A program made the position numbers and the translations under genes. Of a stretch of DNA of 64,000 nt, positions 17,114 through 26,436 are shown in pieces (position 1 is the first letter of the stretch; the number at the start of each line of letters is the position of its first letter). The stretch is taken from assembly GCA_029224465.1 (NCBI GenBank), contig JAQXUQ010000004.1:16992-80991 (forward strand), in the 5' to 3' direction. This DNA is from Bacillota bacterium (GTDB lineage Bacteria; Bacillota; Clostridia; Lachnospirales; Lachnospiraceae). Below the pieces are notes generated by a model that saw only the letters and a program-made list of their open reading frames with translations, ran no database searches and was not told the origin of the DNA.

Positions 17114-18385
17114 TCAGTCATCCACTTTCCAGAGCCCTAGTGCAGGTGTGCTTACATAATAGATTTCTTCGCCATCCGGCAAAACATTCCAGCCGTCCTT
17201 CAGCTTCTTCGGATCATAACGTTTACTGATCTCGTTATAATCCGCCCACTGATAACCTACGCCCTCAATTTCCTCTCTGGACATCAGATCCGGCCTGGTA
17301 GCGTAGGTGATCGTGAATCTGCCATCCGTGGATCCCTGAATCAGATGTGCCGCGCTCATCAGTTTTCCCTCGAAGGCGCCCTGACGATAAAGATCAAGGA
17401 TATGCTTTGTTCCGGTGTATCCGTATTTGCGGGTCATCGCATCCATTTCTTCATTTTCGCCAAATGCCCGAATACCGGGGGCAAGAAGGATCAGTTCACC
17501 GCCGTCCGCGATCATCATGCGGGTGCGGTACACGCCTTTATTGCCGACCCATGTGGTTTTCAGTTCTGTAGGTTCCAGATATGCGACAACCTTCGCGGCC
17601 CTTCTTTCCACATGGACGATGTTGAGCTTCTGTGCCAGTTCGCAGGCATGCTCAAAAGGTTTTCTGGATTGCCCGATGTATAAACCGTGAAGCTTGACCG
17701 CATCATTTTCGGAGGTCGTGACCGTCTGCAGATATACAAGCGGGATCTTGCCGTCAATAAAGTGCTGCTGCGCGTAATCATACAGCTTTCTCGCAGGGCT
17801 GTTCATCACGCCAAGCGCTTTTTCCATGCCGCAGATTGCGCTCAGCATGTGCGACTTATTGATCATCTCGCGTCCGCCGGTGCCAACGAAAATATTCTTT
17901 GAATAATTCGCCATGCCAACGACTTCGTGCGGAACAACCTGCCCGACCGAGAGAATCAGATCATACCCGCCGTCGAACAGAAGATGGTTGACTTCAACGT
18001 CAATTTTTTCGGGGAAAAGTCCGCCGCTGATCTCTGCACATACTTCCGCGGGGACATATCCAAGCCGGATGGTGTCAGTCTGCCAGTGATGGACGATGAT
18101 CCGGTCTCTTGGGATCACATCACCGAAGAACTTTTGCATTTCTTCATCGCTCATCGGCATGTGGGTACCCAGCGCGGGCATGACATCGACATGCGCTTTG
18201 TCACCGATCATTTGATAGATCTTCTGCGTGATGATACCGGAATAGGAATAGCATCGTGTATAATCCGGAGGAATAATCAGAACCTTATGAATATCGGGCC
18301 ACTGACTTAAAAGATTCCGCAGCATTTCGTTCAGCTGTGCATCAGAGATACCGTTTTTCTCCTCTGTAAGGTAGAGTTCCTTCAT
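17114..18385 (-). CDS. LarA-family nickel-pincer hydroxyacid epimerase
   Basis: Member of the lactate racemase (LarA, DUF2088) superfamily, 423 residues. All cofactor and catalytic positions of LarA can be placed: D41/R44 (DYTR), H74 (ALGTHMPMS), H153 (VVPHEVVGM), K163 (NYSKNIF), and H179 (KSHMLSA). The spacings 153-163-179 equal those of LarA H174/K184/H200, where the lysine carries the nickel-pincer nucleotide. Members of this superfamily racemise or epimerise different 2-hydroxyacids, D-gluconate 2-epimerase among them. Next to a mannonate dehydratase and an aldonate dehydratase, gluconate/mannonate 2-epimerisation is the leading hypothesis. The cofactor genes larBCE are not in the window. 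Confidence 0.82.
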   Translation of the reverse strand: MKELYLTEEKNGISDAQLNEMLRNLLSQWPDIHKVLIIPPDYTRCYSYSGIITQKIYQMIGDKAHVDVMPALGTHMPMSDEEMQKFFGDVIPRDRIIVHHWQTDTIRLGYVPAEVCAEISGGLFPEKIDVEVNHLLFDGGYDLILSVGQVVPHEVVGMANYSKNIFVGTGGREMINKSHMLSAICGMEKALGVMNSPARKLYDYAQQHFIDGKIPLVYLQTVTTSENDAVKLHGLYIGQSRKPFEHACELAQKLNIVHVERRAAKVVAYLEPTELKTTWVGNKGVYRTRMMIADGGELILLAPGIRAFGENEEMDAMTRKYGYTGTKHILDLYRQGAFEGKLMSAAHLIQGSTDGRFTITYATRPDLMSREEIEGVGYQWADYNEISKRYDPKKLKDGWNVLPDGEEIYYVSTPALGLWKVDD

Positions 18386-18461
18386 ATGCTTATACCTCGT
18401 AATTTGAAAAAGGCCGGAGCAGCATAAGCTGCTCTGGCTGACTGCTGTTTATGAAATAATT

Positions 18462-19496
18462 TTACTTGTCTAATCCTACGTTTACAACAACCTTCAGGTA
18501 GTTTCCGGGGTTCTTTTCGATGTCTCTTATGGTTTCCGGTGCTTCGTCCATAGAAACAACCTTTGTCAGAATTCTGCGGATATCAACCTTGCCGGAGTTG
18601 ATCAGCTCAATTGCCTCTTCAAATTCTCCTGCGCTGGTGCGTGCTCCGCGGATATCAACTTCTTTCTTGGTAATCATATCGGTAGGGAGAGAAGTCTCCT
18701 TGGACGGCCAGCCCGTGAATGTAATGCGGCCCGCGTTGGAAACGATGTCAAGAGTCTGACGGATGCAGGGATTTGCTCCGGTGCATTCCATGACAAGCTG
18801 CGCACCTACGCCATTAGTAATTTCATTAATTCTGGCTACAACGTCTTCCTTGCCGGAATTAATGATGTTCTCAACACCGACGCTCTTTGCAAAATCCAGT
18901 CTTTCCTGTACAAGATCGATGATCGTTGCGTGCGCGCCGTAAGCCTGCGCAACCATGCCCGCGAGAACGCCGATCGTTCCGGCGCCGTAGATCGCCACAT
19001 GTTCACCGGCCTTGAGAGCACCTCTGTGAACACCATGAAGAGAAATCGTAAGAGGTTCTGCCATAGCCGCGAGAACCCAGTCCATGTCATCAGGCATCTT
19101 TACAAGCAGCTTGGAAGGATGGCAGAAATACTCGGCCATGCCGCCGTCAATATGAACGCCAAGCACATGCAGATCTACGCAGCAGTTGGTTCTTCCGATG
19201 CTGCAGGGATAACAGTGACCGCAATATACATAAGGATCGACGATGACCTTGTCGCCGACCTTGAATCCCTTCGGATTGTCTTCTTCGTCAATGGCTTCAA
19301 TAATTCCGGCGAGTTCGTGACCGATGACTCTGGGATAGGAAACCAGCTTGTTGGTTCCGCGGAATGCGCCGATATCGGAACCGCATACGCCGGCGGTCAT
19401 GATACGGATCAGAGCCTGTCCCTTTCCGGGCTTCTCAGGTCTGTCCTGTTCAACGCAGGCAATTTCCCAGGGCTTTTCGATTTTGACAGCTTTCAT
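18462..19496 (-). CDS. Zinc-dependent medium-chain sugar-acid dehydrogenase, second intact copy
   Basis: MDR-superfamily oxidoreductase of 344 residues and first gene of the minus-strand operon. Catalytic zinc segment CGSDIGAFRGT (about 38-48) and GHELAGI; structural zinc loop YCGHCYPCSIGRTNCC (91-106); cofactor glycine motif IYGAGTIGVLAG (169-180); C-terminal TFTGWPSKETSLPTD and DIRGARTSAGEFEEA. AAAGGAG lies upstream of the ATG. It is the close relative of the pseudogene at 8555-9028. The likely reaction is oxidation or reduction of a hexonate (gluconate, idonate or gulonate type) at C5 or C2; the sequence does not decide which. Confidence 0.82.
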   Translation of the reverse strand: MKAVKIEKPWEIACVEQDRPEKPGKGQALIRIMTAGVCGSDIGAFRGTNKLVSYPRVIGHELAGIIEAIDEEDNPKGFKVGDKVIVDPYVYCGHCYPCSIGRTNCCVDLHVLGVHIDGGMAEYFCHPSKLLVKMPDDMDWVLAAMAEPLTISLHGVHRGALKAGEHVAIYGAGTIGVLAGMVAQAYGAHATIIDLVQERLDFAKSVGVENIINSGKEDVVARINEITNGVGAQLVMECTGANPCIRQTLDIVSNAGRITFTGWPSKETSLPTDMITKKEVDIRGARTSAGEFEEAIELINSGKVDIRRILTKVVSMDEAPETIRDIEKNPGNYLKVVVNVGLDK

Positions 19497-19590
19497 AAGT
19501 TAATATTCTCCTTTCGGTATATGAAGTTTAAGGTGGATAAGAATGCTCCAATGTGTGGATATACAACTTGATTTTTCATCAGGCGACTTC

Positions 19591-19619
19591 ATTATAACGT
19601 CATACGTCATACGACACAA
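19591..19619 (-). promoter_or_regulatory. Minus-strand promoter with operator in its spacer
   Basis: On the minus strand TTGTGT (19614-19619) and TATAAT (19591-19596) enclose a 17-base spacer, 19597-19613, composed almost entirely of the operator-like repeat CGTATGACGTATGACGT. The GT-N3-AC core fits GntR/FCD (FadR-type) sites. It drives the dehydrogenase/LarA/IlvD/UxuA operon. Confidence 0.65.
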
Positions 19620-19836
19620 TGCAAAAGTTGCACATAAATGGAAGTGAATAATTGTAGAAAACATGTAATTGAAATTTATGTATTATGATGGCATAATAAT
19701 TGGATTTTTTTTTAAACAGTAGTTTTTATATACAACAATATAATATGAAAACACGGTCAATTGTAAATTAATGCCAAAAAATGAATCTGCAGATTAGAGA
19801 TTATTAATGAAAATTTAATTTTTGACATGTTTTGGA

Positions 19837-19865
19837 TTGACACTAGACGTATGACGTATTATGTT
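19837..19865 (+). promoter_or_regulatory. Plus-strand gntP promoter with the same operator in its spacer
   Basis: TTGACA (19837-19842) and TATGTT (19860-19865), 17 bases apart, enclose GACGTATGACGTATT (19846-19860), the same motif as in the divergent promoter. About 220 bases of AT-rich sequence with no gene separate the two promoters. A long leader (about 120 bases) precedes gntP. Confidence 0.6.
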
Positions 19866-19986
19866 TCAGACAGGATAGATGAAGGTGCGGGCGATTTCAG
19901 GAACCATCGTCTGCGAAGATCCTGTAAGCGGAATAATAGAAAGTCCGCAGAACAGGGGGGACATTCAGTAAAAGGAGAAATGACCT

Positions 19987-21351
19987 ATGTTAATGGTAAT
20001 CTTCCTGATTTCAATCGCGGTGCTGCTGTTCTGTATCATTAAGTTGAAACTGAACGCTTTCGTAGCACTGCTGGTAACTGCGTACGGAACAGGTATAGCC
20101 TGCCGCATGTCTCTTGCGGATGTCACGGACACGGTAACCGCCAAGTTCGGTTCGACCCTTGGCGGCATTGGTATTGTAACCGGCCTTGGCGTTATCCTCG
20201 GCATGTTCATGTATGAGTCCGGCGGTATTGACAATATCGCGAATGGCATTCTGAAGAAACTTGGCGATGACAAGTCCCAGATTGCTGTCGCGATCTCCGG
20301 ATTCATCACAGGTATTCCTGTATTCGGTGATGTTGTTTACATTATGTTCGCGCCGATGCTGCGTGTACTTTCCAGAAGAACCGGCTATTCCATGACAGGT
20401 TATGCCTGCGCGATCTCCATTGCGACAACCTGCACATTTGCCCTTGTACTTCCGACAGCCCCGCCTCTTGCGGTAGCGGAGAACATGGGAATTAACGTAG
20501 GTATTTTCTTCTTCTACGCATTGATTTCCGCATTTGTCGGCATGATCGTCGGTGGTATCATCTACGGCGGATTCCTGAACAAGCAGGACCATAAAGCCGG
20601 CAAAACATGGGACTTCTCCGATATGGACGCCGAAATAAAGGAAGCGGCGGAGGAAACAGGAAAAGCCGGTGCAAAGCCGAAGATGAGCGCGGGAATGGCT
20701 CTGTCCATTCTGCTCGTTCCCATCATTCTGATTCTGATTGGTTCGTTCGGTCCGATGTTTATGCCGGAAGGAACTGTTTTGAATGTACTTAAGTTCCTCG
20801 GCTCCAAGAATGTAGCAATGACGATAGGTGTCCTTTACGGTGCCCTGATTTCCAGACCGTATCTGCAGCGTTCCGTTACCGAGATTATGTCGGACGGCGC
20901 AGACAAGGTCGGCCTGATCCTTCTGATCACCGGTGCCGGCGGAGCTTACGGCGGAATCCTTCAGGCTTCCGGCATTGCTGATTTTATTACCGGATTTTTC
21001 GGAAAGTTCAACATTCCGATCCTTGTGCTCTGCTTTGTCATCGCGCAGGTTCTGCGGTGCGCTCAGGGATCCACGACAGTCGCTCTTACAACGACATCTG
21101 CCATTATGGCGTCGGCGGCCGCGGCTTCCGGAGTTTCTCCGATTCTCTGCGCGATTGCCATCTGCGCGGGCGGCATCGGACTTTCTCTTCCGAACGATTC
21201 CGGATTCTGGGCAATTTCCAGATTCTTCCATATCGATGTCACAGATACGATCCGCGGCTGGACGATCGGCGGCTTCATTGCAGGCGTAACGATCCTGATT
21301 TTTGTCAGCATCCTCAGCCTTTTCCAGGGAGTTCTTCCGGGACTGATGTGA
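19987..21351 (+). CDS. gntP: GntP-family gluconate/sugar-acid permease
   Basis: Inner-membrane proton symporter for gluconate-like acids, 454 residues with about 12-14 hydrophobic segments. Family features are LKLNAFVALLVTAYGTGI at the N-terminus, FGSTLGGIGIVTGLGVILG, ALVLPTAPPLAVAENMGI, RCAQGSTTVALTTTSAIM and LSLPNDSGFWAISRFF. AAAGGAG lies 10 bases before the ATG. Divergent from the LarA-containing operon and controlled by the shared operator. The substrate is probably gluconate or a related aldonate, which would make this the uptake step of that pathway. Confidence 0.92.
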   Translation: MLMVIFLISIAVLLFCIIKLKLNAFVALLVTAYGTGIACRMSLADVTDTVTAKFGSTLGGIGIVTGLGVILGMFMYESGGIDNIANGILKKLGDDKSQIAVAISGFITGIPVFGDVVYIMFAPMLRVLSRRTGYSMTGYACAISIATTCTFALVLPTAPPLAVAENMGINVGIFFFYALISAFVGMIVGGIIYGGFLNKQDHKAGKTWDFSDMDAEIKEAAEETGKAGAKPKMSAGMALSILLVPIILILIGSFGPMFMPEGTVLNVLKFLGSKNVAMTIGVLYGALISRPYLQRSVTEIMSDGADKVGLILLITGAGGAYGGILQASGIADFITGFFGKFNIPILVLCFVIAQVLRCAQGSTTVALTTTSAIMASAAAASGVSPILCAIAICAGGIGLSLPNDSGFWAISRFFHIDVTDTIRGWTIGGFIAGVTILIFVSILSLFQGVLPGLM

Positions 21352-21451
21352 CGCGGTTTCTTACAACTTATAATCAGGTCCGACTGCTGACGGCCTGATC
21401 GAACTGTCTTCCGGAGCGAGGTTCCTGCCCGGAAAACGGTTATTCAATGAC

Positions 21452-21493
21452 AGGAAGGCCGGAGAAGATAAGCTCCGGCCTCCCTGTGTTTTT
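21452..21493 (+). terminator. Terminator after gntP
   Basis: Arms 21452-21464 and 21473-21485 pair with one mismatch and are followed by GTGTTTTT. It shows that the upstream start candidate at 21447 for the next gene is not used. Confidence 0.8.
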
Positions 21494-21605
21494 ACCTAAA
21501 TTCCAGATGTTCTGTGATATAATTCTGAAAGTCAGTAAATACCATAAATGGTATTTGCGGCTGTTCATTTCATTGGAAAGGCATCGTGGTCATCAGGTAA
21601 TCAAT

Positions 21606-22340
21606 ATGCAGGAAAATCAGTTTCAGAATGTTACAACCAACAATCTGCCGCTCCCGGAAAGGGTTGCCGAGCAGATTTCGCAGCTGATCATAACCAGAAA
21701 TCTTAAAAGCGGAGACAAGCTTCCGAACGAGTTCGAGCTGGGAAGTCTGCTGAATGTCGGCCGGGGTTCCATCAGAGAAGCCGTCAAGATATTGGTGGCC
21801 AGAAACATCCTTGTCATTCAAAGGGGAAAAGGTACCTTTATTGCCAATAATCCGGGGCAGGTCAGCGATCCATTGGGATTCGCGTTTTATAAAGACCAGC
21901 TCAAGCTCGCGCAGGATCTTCTGGAGGTACGTATGGAGATCGAGCCATGGGTCGCGCAGCTGGCGGCAGAACGAGCAACGGATGCAGATATTGAGAATAT
22001 AAAAAGAATATGCGGTGAAGTCGAGACAGATATACTGGAAAAAAGAGATCATCTTCCGAATGACAACCGGTTTCATATCGCGATCGCCGACTGCACGCAT
22101 AATGATGTCGTACCGAAACTGATTCCGGTCATTACTTATGCAGTCGGTCTCTTCGGTTCTTTGAACGGAACCAGACTTCTTGCCGCAACGATTTCCGGAC
22201 ATCGGAATATTGTTGACGCGATTGCGGCGCATGATCCTGCCATGGCACGAAAGATGATGGCCGAGCATCTGGAACAGAATCGTAAATCTATTATGGAAGC
22301 GGTGAACATGAGGACAGATAAAGATGAATCAGAGGAGTAA
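21606..22340 (+). CDS. GntR/FCD (FadR subfamily) regulator
   Basis: Transcription factor of 244 residues from the ATG at 21606; longer frames begin inside the gntP terminator. The winged helix spans about 10-80 ([29 protein letters not shown] and [19 protein letters not shown] are its two halves, given here as regions). The FCD domain follows, with [35 protein letters not shown] and [13 protein letters not shown] providing the Asp/His ligands. It overlaps the downstream dehydratase by 17 bases. The GT-N3-AC sites in the gntP/LarA divergent promoter are its probable targets, with an aldonate or keto-deoxy acid as inducer (inference). Confidence 0.85.
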   Translation: MQENQFQNVTTNNLPLPERVAEQISQLIITRNLKSGDKLPNEFELGSLLNVGRGSIREAVKILVARNILVIQRGKGTFIANNPGQVSDPLGFAFYKDQLKLAQDLLEVRMEIEPWVAQLAAERATDADIENIKRICGEVETDILEKRDHLPNDNRFHIAIADCTHNDVVPKLIPVITYAVGLFGSLNGTRLLAATISGHRNIVDAIAAHDPAMARKMMAEHLEQNRKSIMEAVNMRTDKDESEE

Positions 22341-24042
22341 AAGTGAAAGATTATGGTGGTCGCAGTTTGACGCTCTCGAAATGGGCAGCGGCTGGGACGA
22401 GCATGATATTCAAAAGCCGCAGATTATGATAGAAGACGCGTATGGCGATTCCCATCCCGGAAGCGTACATCTTAACAGACTCACCGAACAGGCGAAGTAC
22501 GGCGTTTTCGAAAAAGGCGGTTTCCCGGCACAGTATCACTGCACAGACATCTGCGACGGCTGTGCGCAGGGAGGACCGGGCATGAACGTCATTCTCGCGT
22601 CCCGTGAAGCAATCGCCAATATGGTGGAGATGCACGCGAGTGCGGTCCAGTGGGACGGCATGATTCTTTCCTCGAGCTGCGATAAATCCGTGCCGGCGCA
22701 TTTGAAGGCAATCGCCAGAATGGATATCCCTTCGATCTTTATTCCGGGTGGAAGCATGAGACCCGGTCCGAACGCAACGACATCGATTCTTGCCGGAGAT
22801 ATCTCTTTGCGTCAGAAGAGAAAAGACGCAATTTCACCGGAAGAAATCCGGGATTATAAATTGACCGGCTGTCCTTCCTGTGGGGCCTGCGCCTTCCTCG
22901 GAACGGCCAGCACGATGCAGTGTATGGCAGAAGCGCTGGGACTTGCACTCCCCGGAAGTGCGCTTGCTCCGGCAACGATGCGTGACATTCTGGACTATGC
23001 TAGAGAAGCAGGCCGCAAAATCATGGAGCTGGCCGCGAAGGATATACGGCCGTCGCAGATTCTGACCGAGGCGGCATTTCGCAACGCTATCATTGTACAC
23101 AGCGCGATCGGAGGTTCAACGAACGCGACCCTGCATCTGCCTAGCATCGCGAGAGAGCTCGGGTATGATCTGCCGATTGAACTGTTTGATGAAATCAACC
23201 ATAAAGTTCCGCACATCGGCAACGTAACGCCGAGCGGACAGCATCAGACAGAGTCCTTCTGGTTTGCCGGCGGAATTCCGATGGTTCAGCTGGAGCTGCG
23301 CGATATGCTTGACCTCGATGTCATGACGGTTACAGGTAAAACCCTCGGTGAAAATCTGGAAGATCTGCAGAAGTCTCATTTCTTTGAAAGAAATCTTGGC
23401 TATCTTCACAACTACGGATTGCAGAGGGAAGATGTCATTCTTCCGGTTGATCAGATTCATGAAATTGGCAGCGTTGCAGTTATGAAGGGGAATATTGCGC
23501 CGGAGGGGTCTGTTTTTAAGTATTCGGCGTGTGTACCCGAACAGAGAAAGGTTACCGGACCTGCCAGGGTTTTTGACTGCGAGCAGGATGCCTATAACGC
23601 GGTTGTAGAACACAAAATTCATTCGGGAGACATTATGGTCATTCGTTACGAAGGACCAAGAGGCGCCGGCATGCCGGAAATGCTGATGGAAACGGAAGCG
23701 ATTGTCTGTGATCCGACCATCAACGGAAAAGTTGCACTTCTTACCGACGGACGTTTTTCCGGAGCGACAAGGGGAGCTGCAATCGGTCATGTGAGCCCGG
23801 AAGCGGCAAGCGGCGGGCCAATCGCGTTCCTCGAAGAAGGAGACCTGATCTCCTACGACTGTGAGACCCGGGAAATTAATATGACGGGAATTCATGGCGT
23901 TCCATGCTCGATTGAAGAGGCGTCTGCAGAGCTGGAAAGAAGGTCGAAGGCAGGAATCCCCAAGCGGCCAAATCGCAAAGGATTCTATAAGTTCTATACA
24001 GACCATGCTGTTTCTGCGATGAAAGGGGCAGGGCTGGAGTAA
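22324..24042 (+). CDS. IlvD/Edd family sugar-acid dehydratase, paralogue
   Basis: Iron-sulfur dehydratase of 572 residues that starts inside the regulator gene, so the two are translationally coupled (GAGGACAG upstream). Motifs: [75 protein letters not shown]. It is clearly diverged from the 15297-17057 paralogue, so a different aldonate substrate is likely. The downstream aldolase would split the 2-keto-3-deoxy product, making a non-phosphorylative route. Dehydration of a pentonate (xylonate/arabinonate) is a reasonable alternative to a hexonate. Confidence 0.85.
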   Translation: MNQRSKSERLWWSQFDALEMGSGWDEHDIQKPQIMIEDAYGDSHPGSVHLNRLTEQAKYGVFEKGGFPAQYHCTDICDGCAQGGPGMNVILASREAIANMVEMHASAVQWDGMILSSSCDKSVPAHLKAIARMDIPSIFIPGGSMRPGPNATTSILAGDISLRQKRKDAISPEEIRDYKLTGCPSCGACAFLGTASTMQCMAEALGLALPGSALAPATMRDILDYAREAGRKIMELAAKDIRPSQILTEAAFRNAIIVHSAIGGSTNATLHLPSIARELGYDLPIELFDEINHKVPHIGNVTPSGQHQTESFWFAGGIPMVQLELRDMLDLDVMTVTGKTLGENLEDLQKSHFFERNLGYLHNYGLQREDVILPVDQIHEIGSVAVMKGNIAPEGSVFKYSACVPEQRKVTGPARVFDCEQDAYNAVVEHKIHSGDIMVIRYEGPRGAGMPEMLMETEAIVCDPTINGKVALLTDGRFSGATRGAAIGHVSPEAASGGPIAFLEEGDLISYDCETREINMTGIHGVPCSIEEASAELERRSKAGIPKRPNRKGFYKFYTDHAVSAMKGAGLE

Positions 24043-24075
24043 CGATCTGTCCTGCGAACAGTAAAGGGGAAAATT

Positions 24076-24843
24076 ATGAAAAATCTTTGGAAAGAAAAGC
24101 TTGACCGGGGAGAAAAAACCGTAGGCACGTTTTTCGAGAGCGGCAGTGCGGCAGCCATTGAAAGTATGGGCTTCGCAGGGCTTGACTATGTCATTATCGA
24201 CACAGAACACGGCCCTTTTGAAGCGGAAAGCGTCGGAGATTTTGTCTGTGCTGCGGAAAGGAGAAATCTGACCCCGCTCGCGAGAGTCAAGGAGATTTCA
24301 AGACCTGCTGTTTTGAAACTTCTGGATGTCGGCTGCAAGGGCTTAATTATACCCCAGGTTCATTCGATTGGAGATGTCCGGCAGGTTGTGGAGTATGGCA
24401 AGTACTATCCGATCGGCAGCCGCGGCGTCGCCGGGCAGAGATCGAACGGCTTTACATATGATATGGGAGGCTCGCTGGATGAATGGTTCCGGAACGCAAA
24501 CGAGGAAACGCTGCTGATCCCTCAGTGTGAGACAACAGGTTGCCTCGAGGATATTGAAAATATCGCCGCAGTCGAGGGCATCGCCGGAATTTTTATCGGA
24601 CCGTACGACCTTTCTACTGCGATGGGGATGCCCGGACAGTTCTCCAATCCGGAATTTCTGAAGGCAGTGCGCAGGATTATAGATGCCTGCCATGCAGCCG
24701 GTAAGTTCTGCATGATTTACTGCGATAACGCGAAGAAGGCGCAGGAGTATTTCAAGATGAATGTGGACAGCGCTGCCATCGGGCTGGATATCTGTGTCAT
24801 GGTGGACGGGTATCGTCAGGTCGTGAAAGAGGCGCTGGAGTAA
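24076..24843 (+). CDS. HpcH/HpaI family 2-keto-3-deoxy acid aldolase
   Basis: Class II metal-dependent aldolase of 255 residues that releases pyruvate from 2-keto-3-deoxy sugar acids. The opening KTVGTFFESGSAAAIESMGF, DYVIIDTEHGPFEAE with the catalytic His, the Arg in PLARVKEI, LIIPQVHS, PQCETTG with the metal-binding Glu, FIGPYDLSTAMGMPG, and the C-terminal IGLDICVM follow the family order. It follows the dehydratase by about 30 bases with AAAGGGGA before the ATG, and precedes a strong terminator. Cleavage of KDG-type acid to pyruvate and an aldehyde is the expected reaction; GarL-type 2-keto-3-deoxyglucarate cleavage is the main alternative. Confidence 0.85.
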   Translation: MKNLWKEKLDRGEKTVGTFFESGSAAAIESMGFAGLDYVIIDTEHGPFEAESVGDFVCAAERRNLTPLARVKEISRPAVLKLLDVGCKGLIIPQVHSIGDVRQVVEYGKYYPIGSRGVAGQRSNGFTYDMGGSLDEWFRNANEETLLIPQCETTGCLEDIENIAAVEGIAGIFIGPYDLSTAMGMPGQFSNPEFLKAVRRIIDACHAAGKFCMIYCDNAKKAQEYFKMNVDSAAIGLDICVMVDGYRQVVKEALE

Positions 24844-24877
24844 GCCGGAAGCGGATGCAAATTTTTATTTATTGTAG

Positions 24878-24926
24878 ATTCACAGCTCTTACCTTCTCAA
24901 TAGGTGGTAGGGGCTGTGAATTTTTT
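24878..24926 (+). terminator. Terminator after the aldolase gene
   Basis: ATTCACAGCTCTTACC pairs with GGTAGGGGCTGTGAAT (24906-24921), allowing wobbles, followed by six T. It closes the sugar-acid island. Confidence 0.85.
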
Positions 24927-25046
24927 CTTCCAATCAAATTAAAAGATATTCCAATGAAATGATATGTACCTCTACATGATTAAAAGGTATTGTAGGAACA
25001 CAGAGAACTTCAGAAACTGTTTTACACACATATTAGGGAGGGAAAA

Positions 25047-26291
25047 ATGAAAAGAAAAGCAATCTGCGTTCTGTTAACTTCGGCACTGACAGCTGCGCTC
25101 CTTGCGGGGTGCGGCAGCTCCGGCAGTTCTTCCGGATCATCTGCTTCTTCTGCGGACACTGCAGAAGCAGTTGAAACAGCGGAGACGACAAAGACAGAAG
25201 AGGCGCCTGCTGAAAATTCCGGCACAGCGCAGGCAGAAGACAATGCAGTCGTTCTTGGGGCAGACGACACAAGCAAACTGAAGGCTTATGATTTTGACCT
25301 GAGTGTTCTGGGAGATACTCCTGCCACAAAATTAGACGATGCAGTTAAAGACGGAGACTTTGTCGTTGCTTTGTCGGACTCCTTCAGCGGAAATTCCTGG
25401 AGACAGCAGTTTGAGAAAGAATTTGAGGCAGCAGCAGAAAAATACAAACAGGAAGGATATATCAGCGACTATGTAATTCTGGACGCAGGCGGGGATCAGA
25501 CCAAACAGGTTTCTGATATTGAAGACCTGATTACGCAAGGCGTAGATGCCATAGTGGTTGACGCTATTACAGACGTAGCGCTTAACGATGTCCTTCAGGA
25601 AGCACAGGATGCCGGTATTCTGGTCCTCAATTGTGACAACCTTGTCACCACCGATGTTACTTCCAAGATTATTGTAAGTGATTATGATTTTGGCTACACA
25701 GGAGGATCCTGGCTTGGAGAACAGCTTGGTGGAAAAGGCGGTAAAGTTGTAGTACTGGATGGCACTGCCGGAAGTTCTACAGATACGAACCGTCATAACG
25801 GAATGGTAGACGGGCTCAAGGCTTCCGATCCCTCTGCGGAGATCGTGGCGCAGCAGAACGCGGACTGGGATTACGCGACAGCATCTACTGCTATGGGAAC
25901 GATTCTTTCTGCCAACCCTGAAATCGACGGAGTCCTTTCCCAGGGTGGTGCTATGACAATGGCAGCGATTGATGCGTTTGTTGCGGCAGACCGTAAACTT
26001 GTCCCGATGACCGGCGAGGCATCGAATGGATTTCTCAGGATGTGGTCCGAATATAAAGATCAGGGATTTTCATCTATTGCATTCGCAAATCCGCCTTTCC
26101 AGAGCGTAATGTGTCTGAATCTTGCGATCAACAAGCTTAACGGAGTGAAAATCGCTCCAACCTATCAGCTCAATATTCCCAGCATTACCGATGATATGAT
26201 TGATGGATTGTATGATTCTGATCTCTCCGATTCGTTCTGGGTATTCTCGACGCTGAGTGAAGATCAGGTCAAAGAGTTATTTGCAGAATAA
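25047..26291 (+). CDS. CUT2 ABC importer, sugar-binding lipoprotein
   Basis: Periplasmic-binding-protein of the ribose/galactose type, 414 residues, exported as a lipoprotein (signal MKRKAICVLLTSALTAAL, LLAGC lipobox). A Ser/Glu/Ala-rich linker of about 60 residues precedes the two-lobed domain: VVALSDSFSGNSWRQQFEKE, DIEDLITQGVDAIVVDAITD, GILVLNCDN, VVLDGTAGSSTDTNRHNG and PEIDGVLSQGGAM. AGGGAGGG lies before the ATG. It heads an operon with an ATPase and two permeases. Neighbouring cyclase and amidohydrolase genes hint at an unusual cyclic or lactone-like carbohydrate, but the ligand is unknown. Confidence 0.85.
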   Translation: MKRKAICVLLTSALTAALLAGCGSSGSSSGSSASSADTAEAVETAETTKTEEAPAENSGTAQAEDNAVVLGADDTSKLKAYDFDLSVLGDTPATKLDDAVKDGDFVVALSDSFSGNSWRQQFEKEFEAAAEKYKQEGYISDYVILDAGGDQTKQVSDIEDLITQGVDAIVVDAITDVALNDVLQEAQDAGILVLNCDNLVTTDVTSKIIVSDYDFGYTGGSWLGEQLGGKGGKVVVLDGTAGSSTDTNRHNGMVDGLKASDPSAEIVAQQNADWDYATASTAMGTILSANPEIDGVLSQGGAMTMAAIDAFVAADRKLVPMTGEASNGFLRMWSEYKDQGFSSIAFANPPFQSVMCLNLAINKLNGVKIAPTYQLNIPSITDDMIDGLYDSDLSDSFWVFSTLSEDQVKELFAE

Positions 26292-26333
26292 CGCAGCGGA
26301 TCATTCTGAATGCTTTTCAGAATATCTGTCCGG

Positions 26334-26365
26334 AGAGCCAGGCGGGCGGAAGACTGCCTGGCTCT
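26334..26365 (+). terminator. Hairpin between the binding-protein and ATPase genes
   Basis: Ten-base arms (26334-26343, 26356-26365) followed by TATTTG. Probable partial terminator that keeps binding protein in excess. Confidence 0.6.
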
Positions 26366-26436
26366 TATTTGAATTATGACAGATGAAAAACATGAGGAAG
26401 TTGTCTTATAGGCCAAAATAAGGCCAGGGAGGAAGA

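Noticed and set aside
20011..21231. Minus-strand open frame of 406 codons opposite gntP
   Set aside because: Mirror of the permease coding sequence, with low-complexity charged translation.
21447..21605. Longer N-terminus for the second GntR regulator
   Set aside because: The extension begins inside the gntP terminator hairpin and lacks a ribosome site; the helix-turn-helix starts normally from the ATG at 21606.
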